Assembly (NCBI RefSeq): GCF_009078285.1
Contig: NZ_RQSP01000023.1
Location: forward strand, 1 to 42,920
Source of the DNA: Bifidobacterium jacchi
GTDB lineage: Bacteria; Actinomycetota; Actinomycetes; Actinomycetales; Bifidobacteriaceae
DNA: 42,920 bases
Reading direction: 5' to 3'
Part shown: one piece after another, positions 7,055 to 15,764 of the stretch
Layout: every line of letters starts with the position of its first letter
How positions within the stretch are numbered: position 1 is the stretch's first letter
Position numbers and translations under genes: made by a program
Notes under the pieces: model-generated
Told to the model about the DNA's origin: nothing
Databases searched by the model: none
The model's input: only the letters and a program-made list of their open reading frames with translations

Positions 7055-8737
7055 CTATCGCGTATGCAGCGGCCTGTCGTCGGCTTTGAGCAGCGCCTCG
7101 CCGAAGCACTCGGCGAACGTGGGATGAGGATGGATGAATCGAGCCGCATCATGCAGCGGCACCTGATTGCCGACGAGCTGCTCGGCTTCGGCGATGATGT
7201 CCGAGGCGACGGGGGAGACGATGTGAACGCCCAGAACGACAGGCGTTCCGGGATTCGAGGACATTTCGCCGCTGACGATCGACATCGACCCGCCCATGCC
7301 GCTCATCAGCATGCGCGCGTTCGACATCATGGGGAAGGCCGTCTCCTTCACTTCGGTCAGATCGTCGCGGCTTTGCGCCTGATCGAGCGTCAGCCCCACG
7401 CTGGCGGCCTCCGGACAGGAGAAGACGACCTGGGGCACGGTCGCGTCGTTCACGGCGGGCGGATTCATGCCGGCGATCGACTCCGCCACGCAGATGCCCT
7501 GCTCGAACGCCCGGTGCGCAAGGGCAGGGCCTTCGGTGATGTCCCCCACGGCCCACACATGAGGCACGCAGGTGCGCCCGTGATCGTCGGTGATGACGAA
7601 GCCGGATTCGTCCCTGCTCACACCGGCCTCATCGAACCATGGCGCGTTGGTCAGCGGATAGCGTCCGATGGCCGCCAGCACGATCTCCGCGGCGATCGTC
7701 TGCTCGCCGTCGTCGCCCTGATGCGAATAGTGCACAAGTGCACCAAGATTCGCGCCGGTCTCGACTCGATTGACATGCGTGCGTGTGCGAATGTCGATGC
7801 CGCGGCGTTTGAGCTCGCGTGTCAGCGTCACCGATGCGCGCCGGTCCCATCCGCTGAGCACGCGATCCTTGCGAATCAGCATCGTCACCGAACAGCCGGC
7901 GGCGCGCCACATCGACGCGAATTCCACCGCCACCGCACCGGCGCCGATGATGATCGCATTATGCGGAAACTCGTCGAGTTCCAGCGCGGCGGTCGAATCG
8001 ATCAGGCCGCCGCGGAACGCCTCACCGGGCAGCTGGCGTGGAGCCGCCCCCGTGGCGAGCACGACATCGCGGGCGACAAGGAGGGCATGATCGCCGACCT
8101 CGGTCGGCTCGCCCGCATTGACGAATCGAAGCACTGCCGCCAGACCGGGGGAGGGCGTGACGGCCACGACATGTCGGCTCGCATCGCCGCCATCGGCGTT
8201 GCCTGTGGCGTCGGCCGCGGATGCGGCATTGGCGAGGGCAGCGCCGGTGGCTGCTCTGGTGGTTGCCTCGGCGGCGGCAGCGTCGGTGCCGGCGGCGGAA
8301 TCATCCAGCGCGGCGGTTCCACGGAACACCGTGATGCCGCGATGCGCTACAAGGCCGGCCAGTCCCTTGGTCATCGTGTCGACGACACGCAGCCGGTAGT
8401 CGTGCAGCGCGCCGAAATCAATGCCGTCCAGATGCGCGTTGACGCCCACTTCGGCGCTGCGCCGCACCAGATCGATCGTATGCGTGGACGTGATGAGCGC
8501 CTTTGACGGGATGCATCCGCGATTGAGGCAGGTGCCTCCCAGCGTGGCATCCCGTTCGACCAGCGCAACGCTGCGCCCAAGCTGCGCCGCGCGCAACGCC
8601 GTCGAATAGCCGCCGGGACCGGCTCCGATCACGACGACGTCGAACTGCTCGACCGGCTCGCCGCCGCCCGCATTGCCAAGCCGGACTCCAGCCACGTTGT
8701 CGTGCCGCGTGTCGGCTGATCGCCCTACGTCACCCAT
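7055..8737 (-). CDS. lpd: Dihydrolipoamide dehydrogenase-like flavoprotein disulfide reductase
   Basis: A 560-aa class I pyridine nucleotide-disulfide oxidoreductase. The FAD motif is GAGPGGY (about residue 38), the redox disulfide GGTCLNRGCIPS (Cys 70 and 75), the NAD motif IIGAGAVAVE, the second FAD motif WAVGDI, and the active-site His-Glu is in HPHPTFAE near the C-terminus. This fits oxidation of dihydrolipoyl groups by NAD+. It is about 90 residues longer than usual, mainly from an Ala/Thr/Asp-rich insertion at about residues 145-187 and a 30-residue N-terminal extension. The ATG at 8737 follows GAAGGAG. No E1, E2 or lipoylation genes lie in the window, so the partner complex is unknown. 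Confidence 0.9.
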   Translation of the reverse strand: MGDVGRSADTRHDNVAGVRLGNAGGGEPVEQFDVVVIGAGPGGYSTALRAAQLGRSVALVERDATLGGTCLNRGCIPSKALITSTHTIDLVRRSAEVGVNAHLDGIDFGALHDYRLRVVDTMTKGLAGLVAHRGITVFRGTAALDDSAAGTDAAAAEATTRAATGAALANAASAADATGNADGGDASRHVVAVTPSPGLAAVLRFVNAGEPTEVGDHALLVARDVVLATGAAPRQLPGEAFRGGLIDSTAALELDEFPHNAIIIGAGAVAVEFASMWRAAGCSVTMLIRKDRVLSGWDRRASVTLTRELKRRGIDIRTRTHVNRVETGANLGALVHYSHQGDDGEQTIAAEIVLAAIGRYPLTNAPWFDEAGVSRDESGFVITDDHGRTCVPHVWAVGDITEGPALAHRAFEQGICVAESIAGMNPPAVNDATVPQVVFSCPEAASVGLTLDQAQSRDDLTEVKETAFPMMSNARMLMSGMGGSMSIVSGEMSSNPGTPVVLGVHIVSPVASDIIAEAEQLVGNQVPLHDAARFIHPHPTFAECFGEALLKADDRPLHTR

Positions 8738-8838
8738 GTCGTCTCCTTCAACGATGCCTGATAATCTGCAATAAGCAGTACTCAGTGATGCCGCACTGCA
8801 CAACAGCAGTGCAAAAACAGCCATACACAATACAAATA

Positions 8839-8862
8839 ATGGCTCCCAACAATGGGAGCCAT
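8839..8862 (-). terminator. Rho-independent terminator of the DUF3043 gene
   Basis: A 10-bp perfect stem (ATGGCTCCCA / TGGGAGCCAT) with a 4-base loop is followed on the minus strand by TTATTTGTA. It lies 9 bases past the DUF3043 stop. Confidence 0.85.
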
Positions 8863-8870
8863 GAACAACG

Positions 8871-9485
8871 TCACTTCGGCCAGTTGCCGCGCTTGGGGCT
8901 GCGAGGCTTGGGAAGCCGCCAGCGGCGAACCTGAATGGCGCGGCTCCACGCGTACGAGCCGGAGCGGGAGCCCTTCGCCACGGATGCCTCGCCGTACTTG
9001 GCGATGAGCTTCTTCTTCAGCCCACGCCACATGATCGCCACGTCAATGACCACGGCGATCAGGTAGACGTACATCAGCACGAGCATCGGCAGCGACAGCG
9101 CCGGCATGACGGTGGTCACCAGCACCGAGCCGATCAGAATGACCACGGCGACCGGGATGAAGAACTCTCCCAGATTGCGGCGAGCGTCGACATAGTCGCG
9201 AATATAGACGCGCCACGGCAGACGCTCGGCCTTCGGCATGCGGTTGATGTCGCCGGTGCGCATCGCCTCGTATTCCTCGTCCTCCTTCTTGCGAAGACGG
9301 GCCTTGGCCTCCTTCGAGCTTGCCTTGCGATCCGTGGGTACCAGAGGACGCAGATTGCGCGCCTGCGCCTCCTTCATCTTCGGTGTGGGACGATCCTTGC
9401 CGGTGCTCGACGGACGCGTCTTGGACGGCTCCTTCACCGGCTCGCTCGCCTTATCCTTCTTGAAAGGGTTCCATGTCATAGGCAT
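8871..9485 (-). CDS. DUF3043 domain membrane protein
   Basis: A 204-aa protein of the actinobacterial DUF3043 family, function unknown. The first 80 residues are charged and Pro/Lys-rich (FKKDKASEPVKEPSKTRPSS). The family core follows (LPWRVYIRDYVDARRNLGEFF) with two membrane segments at about residues 108-148 and a basic C-terminal tail. The start is not certain: ATG 9485 and ATG 9479 are two codons apart and neither has a clear ribosome site. The gene is divergent from the dipeptidase gene. No role can be assigned from sequence. Confidence 0.88.
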   Translation of the reverse strand: MPMTWNPFKKDKASEPVKEPSKTRPSSTGKDRPTPKMKEAQARNLRPLVPTDRKASSKEAKARLRKKEDEEYEAMRTGDINRMPKAERLPWRVYIRDYVDARRNLGEFFIPVAVVILIGSVLVTTVMPALSLPMLVLMYVYLIAVVIDVAIMWRGLKKKLIAKYGEASVAKGSRSGSYAWSRAIQVRRWRLPKPRSPKRGNWPK

Positions 9486-9581
9486 TCACAGTACGATCAT
9501 GCCTCGACGCGGGCACCCGGCCGCACGGCCGCTACAATGGGCCAGATAGGTGCATCGCACATAGAAACGACAAGGAGCATC

Positions 9582-10949
9582 ATGGCCGAAACCTCACTCG
9601 AACAGATCCGATCCCGCGTCGACGCGGACTGGAATCGCATCGTCGAACTGCTCAAGAGCAAGATCGCGCTCAGATCGGTGTCCGCCGAAGGCATCACCGG
9701 AGACCATATGAAGAGATCAGCGCAGTTCGTCGCCGACGAGCTGCGCAAGGTCGGCGTCGACGCGAAGGTCGTGCAGTCCGCCAACCCCGACGGCACTCCC
9801 GGTGCATGGGAGGTCATCGGATCGCGCATCGTCGCTCCGGGCGCGCCCACCGTGCTGCTCTACGCCCATCACGACGTGCAGCCAGTGCCGGACCCGACCG
9901 CATGGAACACCGACCCGTTCGTCGGCACCGAAATCGACGGTCGCCTCTACGGACGCGGCTCGGCTGACGACGGCGGCGGCATCGCCATCCACTCGGGCGC
10001 GCTTGCCGCGCTCGGCGATGAGCTCAACGTCAATGTCAAGGTGTTCATCGAAGGCGAGGAGGAAATGGGCTCTCCCAGTTTCATCCCGTTCATCGAGGCG
10101 CACCGCGACGAATTCAAGTCCGATGTGATCATCGTCGCCGACTCCGGCAACTGGTCCGCCGACATCCCCTCGCTGACGACCAGTCTCAGAGGCAACACCT
10201 GCGTCGACGTCCACGTCAAGGTGCTGGATCATCCGGTGCACTCCGGCCAGTATGGCGGCCCGATCCTCGATGCGAACACCATCGCCGCGATGCTCATCTC
10301 CTCCCTGTACGACGCCAACGGCGATCTGGCGGTGCCCGGCATCGAATCCCAGGAGCCGGTCGGCGGTCTGCAGCGCGATCTCGACGAATCGACCGTCCGA
10401 GCCGATGCCGGCGTGATCGACTCGTATACGCTCGCCGGAACCGGTTCGCTCGCCGCACGCATGTGGACCAAGCCAAGTCTTACGGTCATCGGCTTCGATG
10501 CGCACCCGGTCGAGGGATCGTTCAACGTCATCTCGCCCGAGACCACGTTCAGGCTCTCCCTGCGCACCGCTCCCGGTCAGCGACCGGAACAGGCGCAGGA
10601 GGCGCTCGCAGGCTTCCTTGAATCGCACGCCCCGTTCGGCGCGCAGGTGCGCGTGGACCGTCTCGAGAACGGCATGGGCTGGGCGATGGACCCGAACGCG
10701 GTCGCCACGAAGGATGCTCTGGAGGCCATGCGCGAGGCGTTCGGCATCGAGCCGATCAACAAGGGCGAGGGCGGTTCGATTCCGTTCATCCCCGAGCTGC
10801 AGCGGCTGTTCCCCGACGCGCAGGTGCTCGTCACCGGTCCGGAGGATCCGAAGGCCAACGCCCACAGCCCCAATGAGTCGATCTCGCTGTCCGGTCTGCG
10901 GCACAACGTCGAGACCGAGGCGCTTCTGCTCGCCAAGCTCGGCCGCTGA
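9582..10949 (+). CDS. M20 family metallopeptidase (dipeptidase)
   Basis: A 455-aa zinc peptidase of the M20 family, probably a cytoplasmic dipeptidase cutting short peptides. Di-zinc site residues are visible in order: AHHDVQP (His), YGRGSADDGG (bridging Asp), EGEEEMGSP (Glu base and Glu ligand), VADSGN (Asp) and NAHSPNE (His). A dimerisation domain lies between about residues 205 and 330. The start has AAGGAG 6 bases upstream. A TACAAT box at 9533-9538 gives a promoter with a normal leader, unlike the leaderless genes elsewhere. Exact substrate unknown. Confidence 0.92.
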   Translation: MAETSLEQIRSRVDADWNRIVELLKSKIALRSVSAEGITGDHMKRSAQFVADELRKVGVDAKVVQSANPDGTPGAWEVIGSRIVAPGAPTVLLYAHHDVQPVPDPTAWNTDPFVGTEIDGRLYGRGSADDGGGIAIHSGALAALGDELNVNVKVFIEGEEEMGSPSFIPFIEAHRDEFKSDVIIVADSGNWSADIPSLTTSLRGNTCVDVHVKVLDHPVHSGQYGGPILDANTIAAMLISSLYDANGDLAVPGIESQEPVGGLQRDLDESTVRADAGVIDSYTLAGTGSLAARMWTKPSLTVIGFDAHPVEGSFNVISPETTFRLSLRTAPGQRPEQAQEALAGFLESHAPFGAQVRVDRLENGMGWAMDPNAVATKDALEAMREAFGIEPINKGEGGSIPFIPELQRLFPDAQVLVTGPEDPKANAHSPNESISLSGLRHNVETEALLLAKLGR

Positions 10950-11063
10950 CGTCGCCTATATCGCTGACGTCGCTTATCGCTTATGTTGGTGATGTTGGTG
11001 ATGTCGCTGGCGCGCTGCGGAGGGCGTTTGCATGCACCTCTTGCGCATGGCGTTGCCGTGCCC

Positions 11064-11175
11064 TACACTCGAGGCAATGACACGGGAGCTGCCGTAGGGC
11101 GGCTGAGAGGAGATCGTGCGATCTCGACCGATGGAACGTGCCCGGGCAATGCCGGGCACGGATTTGTCGCTCTTC
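11064..11175 (+). promoter_or_regulatory. TPP riboswitch (THI box) with promoter, upstream of ykoE
   Basis: Conserved THI-box blocks appear in order: ACACGGGAGCTGCC, GGGCGGCTGAGAGG, a short variable hairpin, GACCGATGGAAC and CCGGGCAATGCCGGG. A -10 box TACACT (11064-11069) places the transcript start right at the aptamer. The expression platform would be the stretch up to ykoE (11176-11263). Thiamin pyrophosphate binding would lower expression of the transporter. Confidence 0.93.
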
Positions 11176-11263
11176 CCGTGCTCGTCAAAGCGCTGTCCGT
11201 CGTGTGCTCGCGCGGCGAACGCGCGCAGCCACAGGAGAGATCGGAAGAGAAAGGCATTGTGAC

Positions 11264-11890
11264 ATGGCTGAGAACATGGATGACATCATCACTGAGAAGA
11301 CCGCGGCGACCAAACACTCCAACCGCTGGCGAGTCGTCGACATCGTCGTGGCCGCCATCATCGCCGTCGCCTCCGGCGTGATTTTCTGGGGCTGGGACGT
11401 GGTCTGCGAGGTTCCGCTCAATGCGTTCCGTGCGCTCACCCCTGGCTTTGAAGGCCTGCTCAACGGATTCTGGCTGTTCGCCGCTCCGCTCGCCGCGATC
11501 ATCGTGCGCAAGCCGGGAGCGGCGCTGTTCGCCGAGACGCTCGCCGCGTTCCTTGAACTGACGCTGGGCAACCAGTGGGGTGTCGGAGGCTCGCTGCTCA
11601 TCGGCATCATGCAGGGTCTCGGCGCCGAAATCGCGTTCGCGATCTTCATGTATCGCAAGTGGAACATCCCGGTCACCATGCTTGCCGGATCGCTCGCCGG
11701 CGTTGCCTGCGCGATCTACTACTGGCTCACCAACCCGGCATGGGGTCCGCTTCAGGTGAGCATCTATTTCATCACGTCGATCATCTCCGGTGCCGTCTTC
11801 GCGGTCGTGTGCTGCCTGCTGCAGCGCGCACTCGCCGCGACCGGCGTTCTCGATCGCTTCGAGTCCGGTCGCGCCCGCGAGCTGGTCTGA
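11264..11890 (+). CDS. ykoE: ECF transporter substrate-binding component YkoE (thiamin/HMP)
   Basis: A 208-aa integral membrane protein of the YkoE family, the S component that captures thiamin or its pyrimidine precursor for an energy-coupling-factor transporter. Five or six hydrophobic segments are visible, with the characteristic VCEVPLNAFRAL, LNGFWLFAAP and LEALTLGNQWG-like (LELTLGNQWGVGG) stretches. The TPP riboswitch directly upstream supports the substrate. The ATG at 11264 is chosen because it begins the conserved protein. GAAAGG lies 9 bases upstream, and a GTG at 11259 is out of frame. The fused ATPase/T-component gene follows 111 bases later on the same strand. Confidence 0.93.
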   Translation: MAENMDDIITEKTAATKHSNRWRVVDIVVAAIIAVASGVIFWGWDVVCEVPLNAFRALTPGFEGLLNGFWLFAAPLAAIIVRKPGAALFAETLAAFLELTLGNQWGVGGSLLIGIMQGLGAEIAFAIFMYRKWNIPVTMLAGSLAGVACAIYYWLTNPAWGPLQVSIYFITSIISGAVFAVVCCLLQRALAATGVLDRFESGRARELV

Positions 11891-12001
11891 TTGTCCGGTC
11901 GCGTGCCCTCGTTCGGTCTCGTGCCCTGTTGAGCGAACCATAGGGCACGCGGTGCCGCTTCGGCATGTGATGCCGTTTCATAGGTGAGGTTTACTCTGAA
12001 T

Positions 12002-14698
12002 ATGCCCGATGTCTTTGATGCTGCCGCCAGTTCTGCCACAGCCGATGCCGAGTCGGCCGGAGCTAGGCCGGTGTCCGTGCGCGCCCGCGATTGGGGTTGG
12101 CGGCACAGCACGCGCCGCGACTTCGCGCTTCGGCACATCGATTTCGACATTCGCCCCGGCGAACGGGTGCTGTTGCTCGGTGCATCCGGTGCCGGCAAAT
12201 CCACGCTGATGGCCGGTCTTGCCGGCGTGCTCGGCGGCGATGACGAGGGCGAGGAGGAGGGCGGCCTGACCTTGGACGGCGTGCCGGCGCGCGATGCGCG
12301 GGGCCGTGCCGGCCTGGTGCTGCAGGACCCGGATTCGCAGATCATCCTTGAGCGCGTCGGCGACGATACGGCGTTCGGCTGCGAGAATCTGGCCGTGCCG
12401 CGCGAGGAGACATGGCGGCGCGTGCGCGAATCGCTCGCTTTGGTCGGATTGGACGAGCTTGACCAGTCGCGTTCGACCTCGCATCTGTCGGGCGGGCAGC
12501 GGCAGCGTCTTGCGCTGGCCGGCGTGCTGGCGATGCGTCCCGGCCTGCTGCTGCTCGACGAGCCGACCGCCAACCTCGACCCGGAGGGCGTGCACGAGGT
12601 GCATGATGCGGTGGCCGATGTGCTCAGACGGACCGGCGAGACGATGATCGTCGTCGAACACCATATCGACGTGTGGCTGGATCTGATCGACCGGGTCATC
12701 GTGCTCGGTCGGCCGAAGCCCGGCGAACATACCGCGGGCGTGATCGCGGACGGTAGTCCCGATCGGGTGTTTCGCGAGATGTCGGATGTGCTGGCCGCGG
12801 GCGGCGCGTGGGTGCCGGGTCGCAGGATTCCGACCGAGTACCGCCGACTCGGCTCGACGCTCGATACCGCGTCGGCGGTTTCCGCTGAGTCGGCTGCCAT
12901 CGCTGCGTCCACTGCCAACGCCGGGTCGGCTCCAACAGCTGGGTCTGCGATGTCCGACATGTCGGTTCACACGACTGCGCAGACGGATCGCAGTCGTGGG
13001 AAGGCTCAATCCAGTGAGCCGCTGTTGTTCACGCAGGATCTGTCGTTCGGACGCGGCACGCCTCTCGGCGAGCATGTCGATCTTGCATTCCACGGTGGTA
13101 CCGTGTATGCGCTCATGGGCCCGAACGGCGCGGGAAAATCAACGTTGGCGCTGACGCTTGCCGGTCTGCTCAAACCATTGGACGGTCATGTGCGCGTGTG
13201 CGACGCGATCGCGCCGAAGAACCCGAAGTCAGGCGATGAGCCGTTTGGCTGGCGCAGTCGCGAGCTGCTGGGACGCGTGGGCATGGTGTTTCAGGAGCCG
13301 GAACACCAGTTCGCGGCCAACACCGTGCGCGACGAGGTGGCTCTGGGACCCAAGGGCATGGGTCGCGACGACGAGGAGGCGTATCGCATCGCCGATCGCA
13401 TGCTGGAACGGCTCGGTCTGGCCCGCTTCGCCCGCGCCAACCCGTACACGCTGTCGGGAGGGGAGAAGCGGCGGCTTTCGGTCGCCTCGATGCTGGCCGC
13501 CGCCCCCAGGGTGCTCATCATGGACGAGCCGACCTTCGGTCAGGATTTCGCCACATGGACCGAGATGGTCCGTCTGATCGCCATCGCGCGTGACGAGGGT
13601 TCGGCAGTCGTCATGGTCACCCACGATGAGGCGCTGGTCGAGGCGCTGGATGCGACGCGCATCGAGTTTCGCGAGGATGGCATCGTCGGCGAATCAGTCG
13701 CATCCGTCGAGAAATCATTTGCATCCGCTGAGAAATCCGCGGAAATCGAAAAGCCAGCCGCCCAGTCCACTGCCGAATCCGCTGCCGAATCAGCCGTCGA
13801 ACCGGCCGCATTCGGCGCCGCCGACGCCGCCCACGTCAACCAAAGGACCGCCGATCATTCGCATGCCAGCGGCGATCGCATCGTCCACGTCTCGCCGCCG
13901 TCGCAGCGCCACGAGCCGGCCAAGCCGGCCTCGCCGTCATGGTTCGTCGCCCGCATCAACCCGGTGAGCCGCTTCATCATGGGACTCGTGCTGTGCATCC
14001 CCATGTTCTTCAGTCTTGATGTGGTCAGCGCCTCCGTGGCGCTGGGCTTGGAGCTGGCGCTGCTGTGGATCGGCGGCATCGCGCCGTGGACCGTGTGCCG
14101 CCGCACCTGGCCGGTATGGATCGCCGCATGCGGCGGGTTCCTTTCGGTGGCGCTCTACGGCAAGGCGTTCGGAGCCGTGTATTTCGATTTCGGCGTGATT
14201 CACGTCACGCAGGGGTCGGTGTATTTCGCCACGGCGACGTTCCTGCGCGTGCTGGCGATCGCCACGCCGTCCGTGGTGCTGGCGTTCGGTCTCGATCCGA
14301 CCGATCTGGCCGACGGGCTCGTGCAGATTCTCCGTCTGTCGCCGCGATTCGTCTACGGCGGCTTGGCCGGCGTGCGCATGTTCACGCTCCTGACCGAGGA
14401 TTGGCGCGCGCTTGGCCTGTCGCGGCGATCACGCGGTCTTGGCGACGAGAACGCGGTCCGGCGCGCGTTCTCGCAGGCGTTCGGTCTGCTGGTGCTTTCG
14501 ATTCGTCGCGCCACGCGCCTCGCCACGGCGATGGAGGCGCGCGGATTCGGCGGCGACGGGCCGCGCACGAACGCGAGAATCTCGCGTCTGCACGCGGCCG
14601 ACTGGGTGTCGTATGCGATCGCCGTGATCATTCCGACCGCCGCGCTGACCGCCGCCGCGCTGACCGGCTACTGGAATCAGCCGCTGTTCGCTGCGTAA
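12002..14698 (+). CDS. ykoDC: Fused ECF transporter: two ATPase domains plus transmembrane T component (YkoD-YkoC)
   Basis: 898 aa holding three normally separate or semi-separate parts. The first ABC ATPase (about residues 25-290) has Walker A GASGAGKST, signature LSGGQ and Walker B LLLLDEP. The second (about 340-560) has GPNGAGKST, LSGGE and VLIMDEPTFGQD. An Ala/Ser/Glu-rich linker (about 560-640) leads to the membrane-spanning EcfT-like domain (643-898) with conserved Arg residues (RLSPRFVYGGLAGVRM, RATRLATAMEARGFG). It powers uptake through YkoE. The ATG at 12002 is preceded by AGGTGAGG; GTG 11984 is a less likely alternative. A tandem 10-bp repeat follows the stop. Confidence 0.93.
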   Translation: MPDVFDAAASSATADAESAGARPVSVRARDWGWRHSTRRDFALRHIDFDIRPGERVLLLGASGAGKSTLMAGLAGVLGGDDEGEEEGGLTLDGVPARDARGRAGLVLQDPDSQIILERVGDDTAFGCENLAVPREETWRRVRESLALVGLDELDQSRSTSHLSGGQRQRLALAGVLAMRPGLLLLDEPTANLDPEGVHEVHDAVADVLRRTGETMIVVEHHIDVWLDLIDRVIVLGRPKPGEHTAGVIADGSPDRVFREMSDVLAAGGAWVPGRRIPTEYRRLGSTLDTASAVSAESAAIAASTANAGSAPTAGSAMSDMSVHTTAQTDRSRGKAQSSEPLLFTQDLSFGRGTPLGEHVDLAFHGGTVYALMGPNGAGKSTLALTLAGLLKPLDGHVRVCDAIAPKNPKSGDEPFGWRSRELLGRVGMVFQEPEHQFAANTVRDEVALGPKGMGRDDEEAYRIADRMLERLGLARFARANPYTLSGGEKRRLSVASMLAAAPRVLIMDEPTFGQDFATWTEMVRLIAIARDEGSAVVMVTHDEALVEALDATRIEFREDGIVGESVASVEKSFASAEKSAEIEKPAAQSTAESAAESAVEPAAFGAADAAHVNQRTADHSHASGDRIVHVSPPSQRHEPAKPASPSWFVARINPVSRFIMGLVLCIPMFFSLDVVSASVALGLELALLWIGGIAPWTVCRRTWPVWIAACGGFLSVALYGKAFGAVYFDFGVIHVTQGSVYFATATFLRVLAIATPSVVLAFGLDPTDLADGLVQILRLSPRFVYGGLAGVRMFTLLTEDWRALGLSRRSRGLGDENAVRRAFSQAFGLLVLSIRRATRLATAMEARGFGGDGPRTNARISRLHAADWVSYAIAVIIPTAALTAAALTGYWNQPLFAA

Positions 14699-14700
14699 AA

Positions 14701-14750
14701 ATGGCCGGCGATGCCAGCCGATGCCAGCCGATGCCAGCCAATGCAAGGCC
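14701..14750. repeat. Tandem 10-bp repeat (ATGCCAGCCG), five units
   Basis: Units at 14701, 14711, 14721, 14731 and 14741; the middle three are almost identical. It lies just past the ykoDC stop, between convergent genes. Confidence 0.8.
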
Positions 14751-14813
14751 GAGGCGCGGCCGGAACCATCACTTGGCGCGCCGTTCGGCGTGCCGGTGTG
14801 ATTCAGCCGCGCA

Positions 14814-15635
14814 TTACCGGCGATTGCGCCGCAGCGGCGCCAGTTCGAACACCTCGTCGGAGGCTGCCGCCACCTCGGGGCTGTGCGTCACGATGATCAC
14901 GCAGCGGTTCTGCTCATGGGCGAGGGAGCGGAAGATCGACATGATGTCCTCCTGCGTGGCGATGTCGAGATTGCCGGTCGGCTCGTCGGCGACGATGATG
15001 CGCGGATCGTAGCCGAGCGCCCGCGCGATCGCCACACGCTGCTGCTCGCCGCCCGACAGATGCAGGATGCGCTCGTTCGCATAGTCGGCCGGCAGATGCA
15101 CCTCGGCGAGCAGATCGCTGGCGATCTGCTTCTTCGGCTTGTCGAATCGCTTGCCTGAGGCGTCCATCGACAAGGTGATGTTCTCCGCGACCGTCAGCGC
15201 GGGCAGCAGATTGAAGCTTTGAAAGATCACGCCGATGTCGTGGCTGCGGTAGCGGTAGCGATCCTGCCTGGCGAGATCGTTGCCGTCGTAGAGCACTCGC
15301 CCCTCGGTGGGCTTCGCCAGCCCGCAGATCAGCGACAGCAGCGTGGTCTTGCCCGCGCCGGACGGTCCGGTGATCGAATACACCTTGCCCGTCTCGAACG
15401 TATGGCTGATGCCGTGCAGCACCTTCTTGCCGCCTTTCGCGTAGGCGTAGCTGACGTTGTCGAGCTCAAGTATCGGCGCCGTCGCGCTGTGGGCTGCGCT
15501 GTGGGGTGCGCTGTTGGCTGCGCTGTTGGTTGACGTGTCGTTTCCTGCCGACTGAGTGGTTGGCTGTTCGGTCGGACTCTCGGTCGGACGCACGGTGTCG
15601 TCCGCAGCCGTCGTATTCGCTGTTGCCTGTGTCAT
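14814..15635 (-). CDS. ABC transporter ATP-binding protein (MacB/LolD type)
   Basis: A 273-aa ATPase. About 50 low-complexity residues (Ala/Thr/Ser/His) come first, then one nucleotide-binding domain with Walker A GPSGAGKTT, Q-loop GVIFQSFNLLP, signature LSGGEQQRVAIARAL, Walker B IIVADEPTGNLD and the switch His in IIVTHS. The FQSFNLLP and DEPTGNLD forms are typical of the MacB/LolD class that works with FtsX-fold permeases. The permease is encoded 129 bases upstream on the same strand, so the two probably form one export or envelope-remodelling transporter. The start is supported by AAAGGATC. Substrate unknown. Confidence 0.92.
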   Translation of the reverse strand: MTQATANTTAADDTVRPTESPTEQPTTQSAGNDTSTNSAANSAPHSAAHSATAPILELDNVSYAYAKGGKKVLHGISHTFETGKVYSITGPSGAGKTTLLSLICGLAKPTEGRVLYDGNDLARQDRYRYRSHDIGVIFQSFNLLPALTVAENITLSMDASGKRFDKPKKQIASDLLAEVHLPADYANERILHLSGGEQQRVAIARALGYDPRIIVADEPTGNLDIATQEDIMSIFRSLAHEQNRCVIIVTHSPEVAAASDEVFELAPLRRNRR

Positions 15636-15764
15636 GATGATCCTTTGTTGTTGCTGTTGTTCTGATTCCCGGTTGCGATTGCGATTTGCGATTATTCGCG
15701 CATTGCTCGCGATGATGGGCTGCCGCTGGTTGCAATCGGTGCCGATTGATGGCTGTGTCGTCTG

